Source of the DNA: Holosporaceae bacterium
GTDB taxonomy: Bacteria > Pseudomonadota > Alphaproteobacteria > UBA3830
Length of the DNA stretch: 7,417 nucleotides
NCBI GenBank assembly: GCA_031284345.1
Contig: JAITAC010000073.1
Location: forward strand, 1-7,417
Direction of reading: 5' to 3'
Shown piece by piece: positions 6,850-7,417 of the stretch. The position numbers and the translations under genes were made by a program. Numbering within the stretch: position 1 is the first letter of the stretch; every line of letters starts with the position of its first letter. The notes beneath the pieces were generated by a model. The model did not search any database. It saw nothing but the letters and a program-made list of their open reading frames with translations, and was not told the DNA's origin.

Positions 6850-7077
6850 CTAGGAAGTTTTTAGTCCAAATCCCTGATAACGATTCTTAAATTTTGCGAC
6901 TTGTCCACCGGTATCCACCAGCTGTCTTACGCCTGTCCAGGCCGGGTGAGACTTGGAATCGATGTCCAGTTTCATGGTATCGCCTTCTTTTCCCCAGGTA
7001 GATTTAGTTTTAAAAGCAAAACCATCGGTCATTATGACGTTAATTTCATGATAATTGGGATGAATGTTTTTTTTCAT
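6850..7077 (-). CDS. rpmE: 50S ribosomal protein L31 (zinc-free, alphaproteobacterial type)
   Basis: L31 is a component of the large ribosomal subunit near the central protuberance, bridging to the 30S. The 75-residue product has the family blocks [33 protein letters not shown] and SKSHPAWTG, then a basic C-terminal tail ending in [12 protein letters not shown]. It contains no Cys, so it is the zinc-independent form, as is usual in alphaproteobacteria. Length is normal. ATG 7077-7075 is preceded by AGAGGA 7 nt upstream, and a sigma70-like promoter lies further upstream, so this is the first gene of the leftward operon. Its TAG (6850-6852) directly abuts the longest possible dac frame. Confidence 0.97.
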   Translation of the reverse strand: MKKNIHPNYHEINVIMTDGFAFKTKSTWGKEGDTMKLDIDSKSHPAWTGVRQLVDTGGQVAKFKNRYQGFGLKTS

Positions 7078-7084
7078 AAATAAT

Positions 7085-7090
7085 TCCTCT
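7085..7090 (-). promoter_or_regulatory. rpmE: Ribosome-binding site of rpmE
   Basis: AGAGGA on the minus strand lies 7 nt before the ATG of rpmE. It is a normal Shine-Dalgarno and fixes the start. Confidence 0.7.
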
Positions 7091-7103
7091 AGCTAGTAAG
7101 TGC

Positions 7104-7132
7104 ATAGTACATAAATTATTCGCAAACCTCAA
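7104..7132 (-). promoter_or_regulatory. Sigma70-like promoter for the rpmE-dac-M16-addA operon
   Basis: On the minus strand, TTGAGG (-35, 7132-7127) and TACTAT (-10, 7109-7104) are separated by exactly 17 nt; each matches 4 of 6 consensus bases. The position, about 27 nt upstream of the rpmE ATG, leaves room for a short leader carrying the Shine-Dalgarno. It is the only good promoter I see for the four genes. Confidence 0.5.
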
Positions 7133-7219
7133 GGGGTTTTACCCAGTGCAGCCTCATGAAAAAAACTTTTTTAAAGTATAGAAAAGAGAGAAGATCTTCA
7201 TATTAAATTGGAGGTTGAT

Positions 7220-7336
7220 ATGAGGAAGGAATCGTTAGAAATTTTTTTAGATAATTTTAGTGTTTTAGCGATCCGCGATATTCTCGCAATCGTTTGTACA
7301 GTATGGCGGAGATCTTATACCAGGTCCCATCTCTGA
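7220..7336 (+). CDS. Possible small ORF, 38 aa, function unknown
   Basis: ATG 7220 has a strong Shine-Dalgarno, GGAGG (7210-7214), 5 nt upstream. The frame gives MRKESLEIFLDNFSVLAIRD... and stops at TGA 7334-7336. After the TGA the same frame stays open to the window end (27 codons, starting FAIADWAATGTKF). It may therefore be the start of a longer gene broken by a stop, or just a short or chance ORF. It is divergent from rpmE. No family is recognised. A minus-strand frame (7265 to the edge) is also open across the same segment. Confidence 0.3.
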   Translation: MRKESLEIFLDNFSVLAIRDILAIVCTVWRRSYTRSHL

Positions 7337-7417
7337 TTTGCCATTGCCGACTGGGCAGCGACTGGTACAAAGTTCATCCCAGAAGAAATTTGGATATTTA
7401 ACAATGGGATCTGGTAT
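7317..7417. repeat. 14-bp inverted repeat at right edge
   Basis: ATACCAGGTCCCAT (7317-7330) matches the reverse complement of 7404-7417 at 13 of 14 positions, with 73 nt between. The right arm is cut by the window end, so the true extent is unknown. It could be part of an RNA structure or a repeat element. Confidence 0.5.

Noticed and set aside
7123..7144. Small AAACC/GGTTT hairpin upstream of rpmE as a terminator or riboswitch
   Set aside because: The stem is only 5 bp and overlaps the -35 element; there is no T-run and no known L31 leader structure is recognisable.
7334..7336. TGA read as tryptophan, joining the 38-codon ORF to the open frame after it
   Set aside because: The M16 gene ends in TGA 4 nt before the addA start, and the four large genes use TGG for Trp without internal TGA, so the standard code applies.
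7265..7417. Minus-strand partial ORF of 50 codons at the right edge
   Set aside because: No recognisable family and no start in the window, and several frames are open across this short stretch, so it cannot be told from chance.

Overview
The window looks like a chromosomal segment of an AT-rich alphaproteobacterium. The protein sequences support this: a zinc-free type of ribosomal protein L31, an S11 D-Ala-D-Ala carboxypeptidase, an M16 'processing peptidase' and an AddA-type helicase-nuclease, all with the alphaproteobacterial pattern. The low GC, TTG/GTG starts and compact gene packing would fit a host-associated lineage (Holosporales- or Rickettsiales-like). That placement is inferred from protein style, not from any search.

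Right part (about 1247-7132, minus strand): one tightly packed leftward operon, rpmE (L31) - dac (penicillin-binding serine peptidase) - M16 zinc protease - addA. Gaps are about 45 nt or less, and a sigma70-like promoter lies just upstream of rpmE. A ribosomal protein gene therefore leads genes for peptidoglycan trimming, proteolysis and double-strand-break repair. The addB partner of addA is not next to it.

Left part (1-1246): a very GC-rich low-complexity tract (1-385) encodes, in the preferred plus-strand frame, Ala/Gly/Pro/Thr repeats followed by a charged 32-residue tail (partial gene, start off-window). The minus strand is also open through the same tract and well beyond it, so strand assignment is a real ambiguity. 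Next comes about 590 bp without a recognisable gene. It holds a 21-bp imperfect inverted repeat 297 bp end to end, with a nested hairpin at its right arm. A 52-codon plus-strand ORF of unknown function then ends 16 bp from the convergent end of addA.

Right edge (7133-7417): divergent from rpmE, with a short 38-codon ORF that has a good Shine-Dalgarno sequence, and a 14-bp inverted repeat cut by the window end. No gene there is recognisable.

No rRNA, tRNA, CRISPR array or complete insertion sequence was recognised. The core operon is ordinary. The most unusual material is the silk-like Ala/Gly repeat locus and the repeat-bearing intergenic region next to it.
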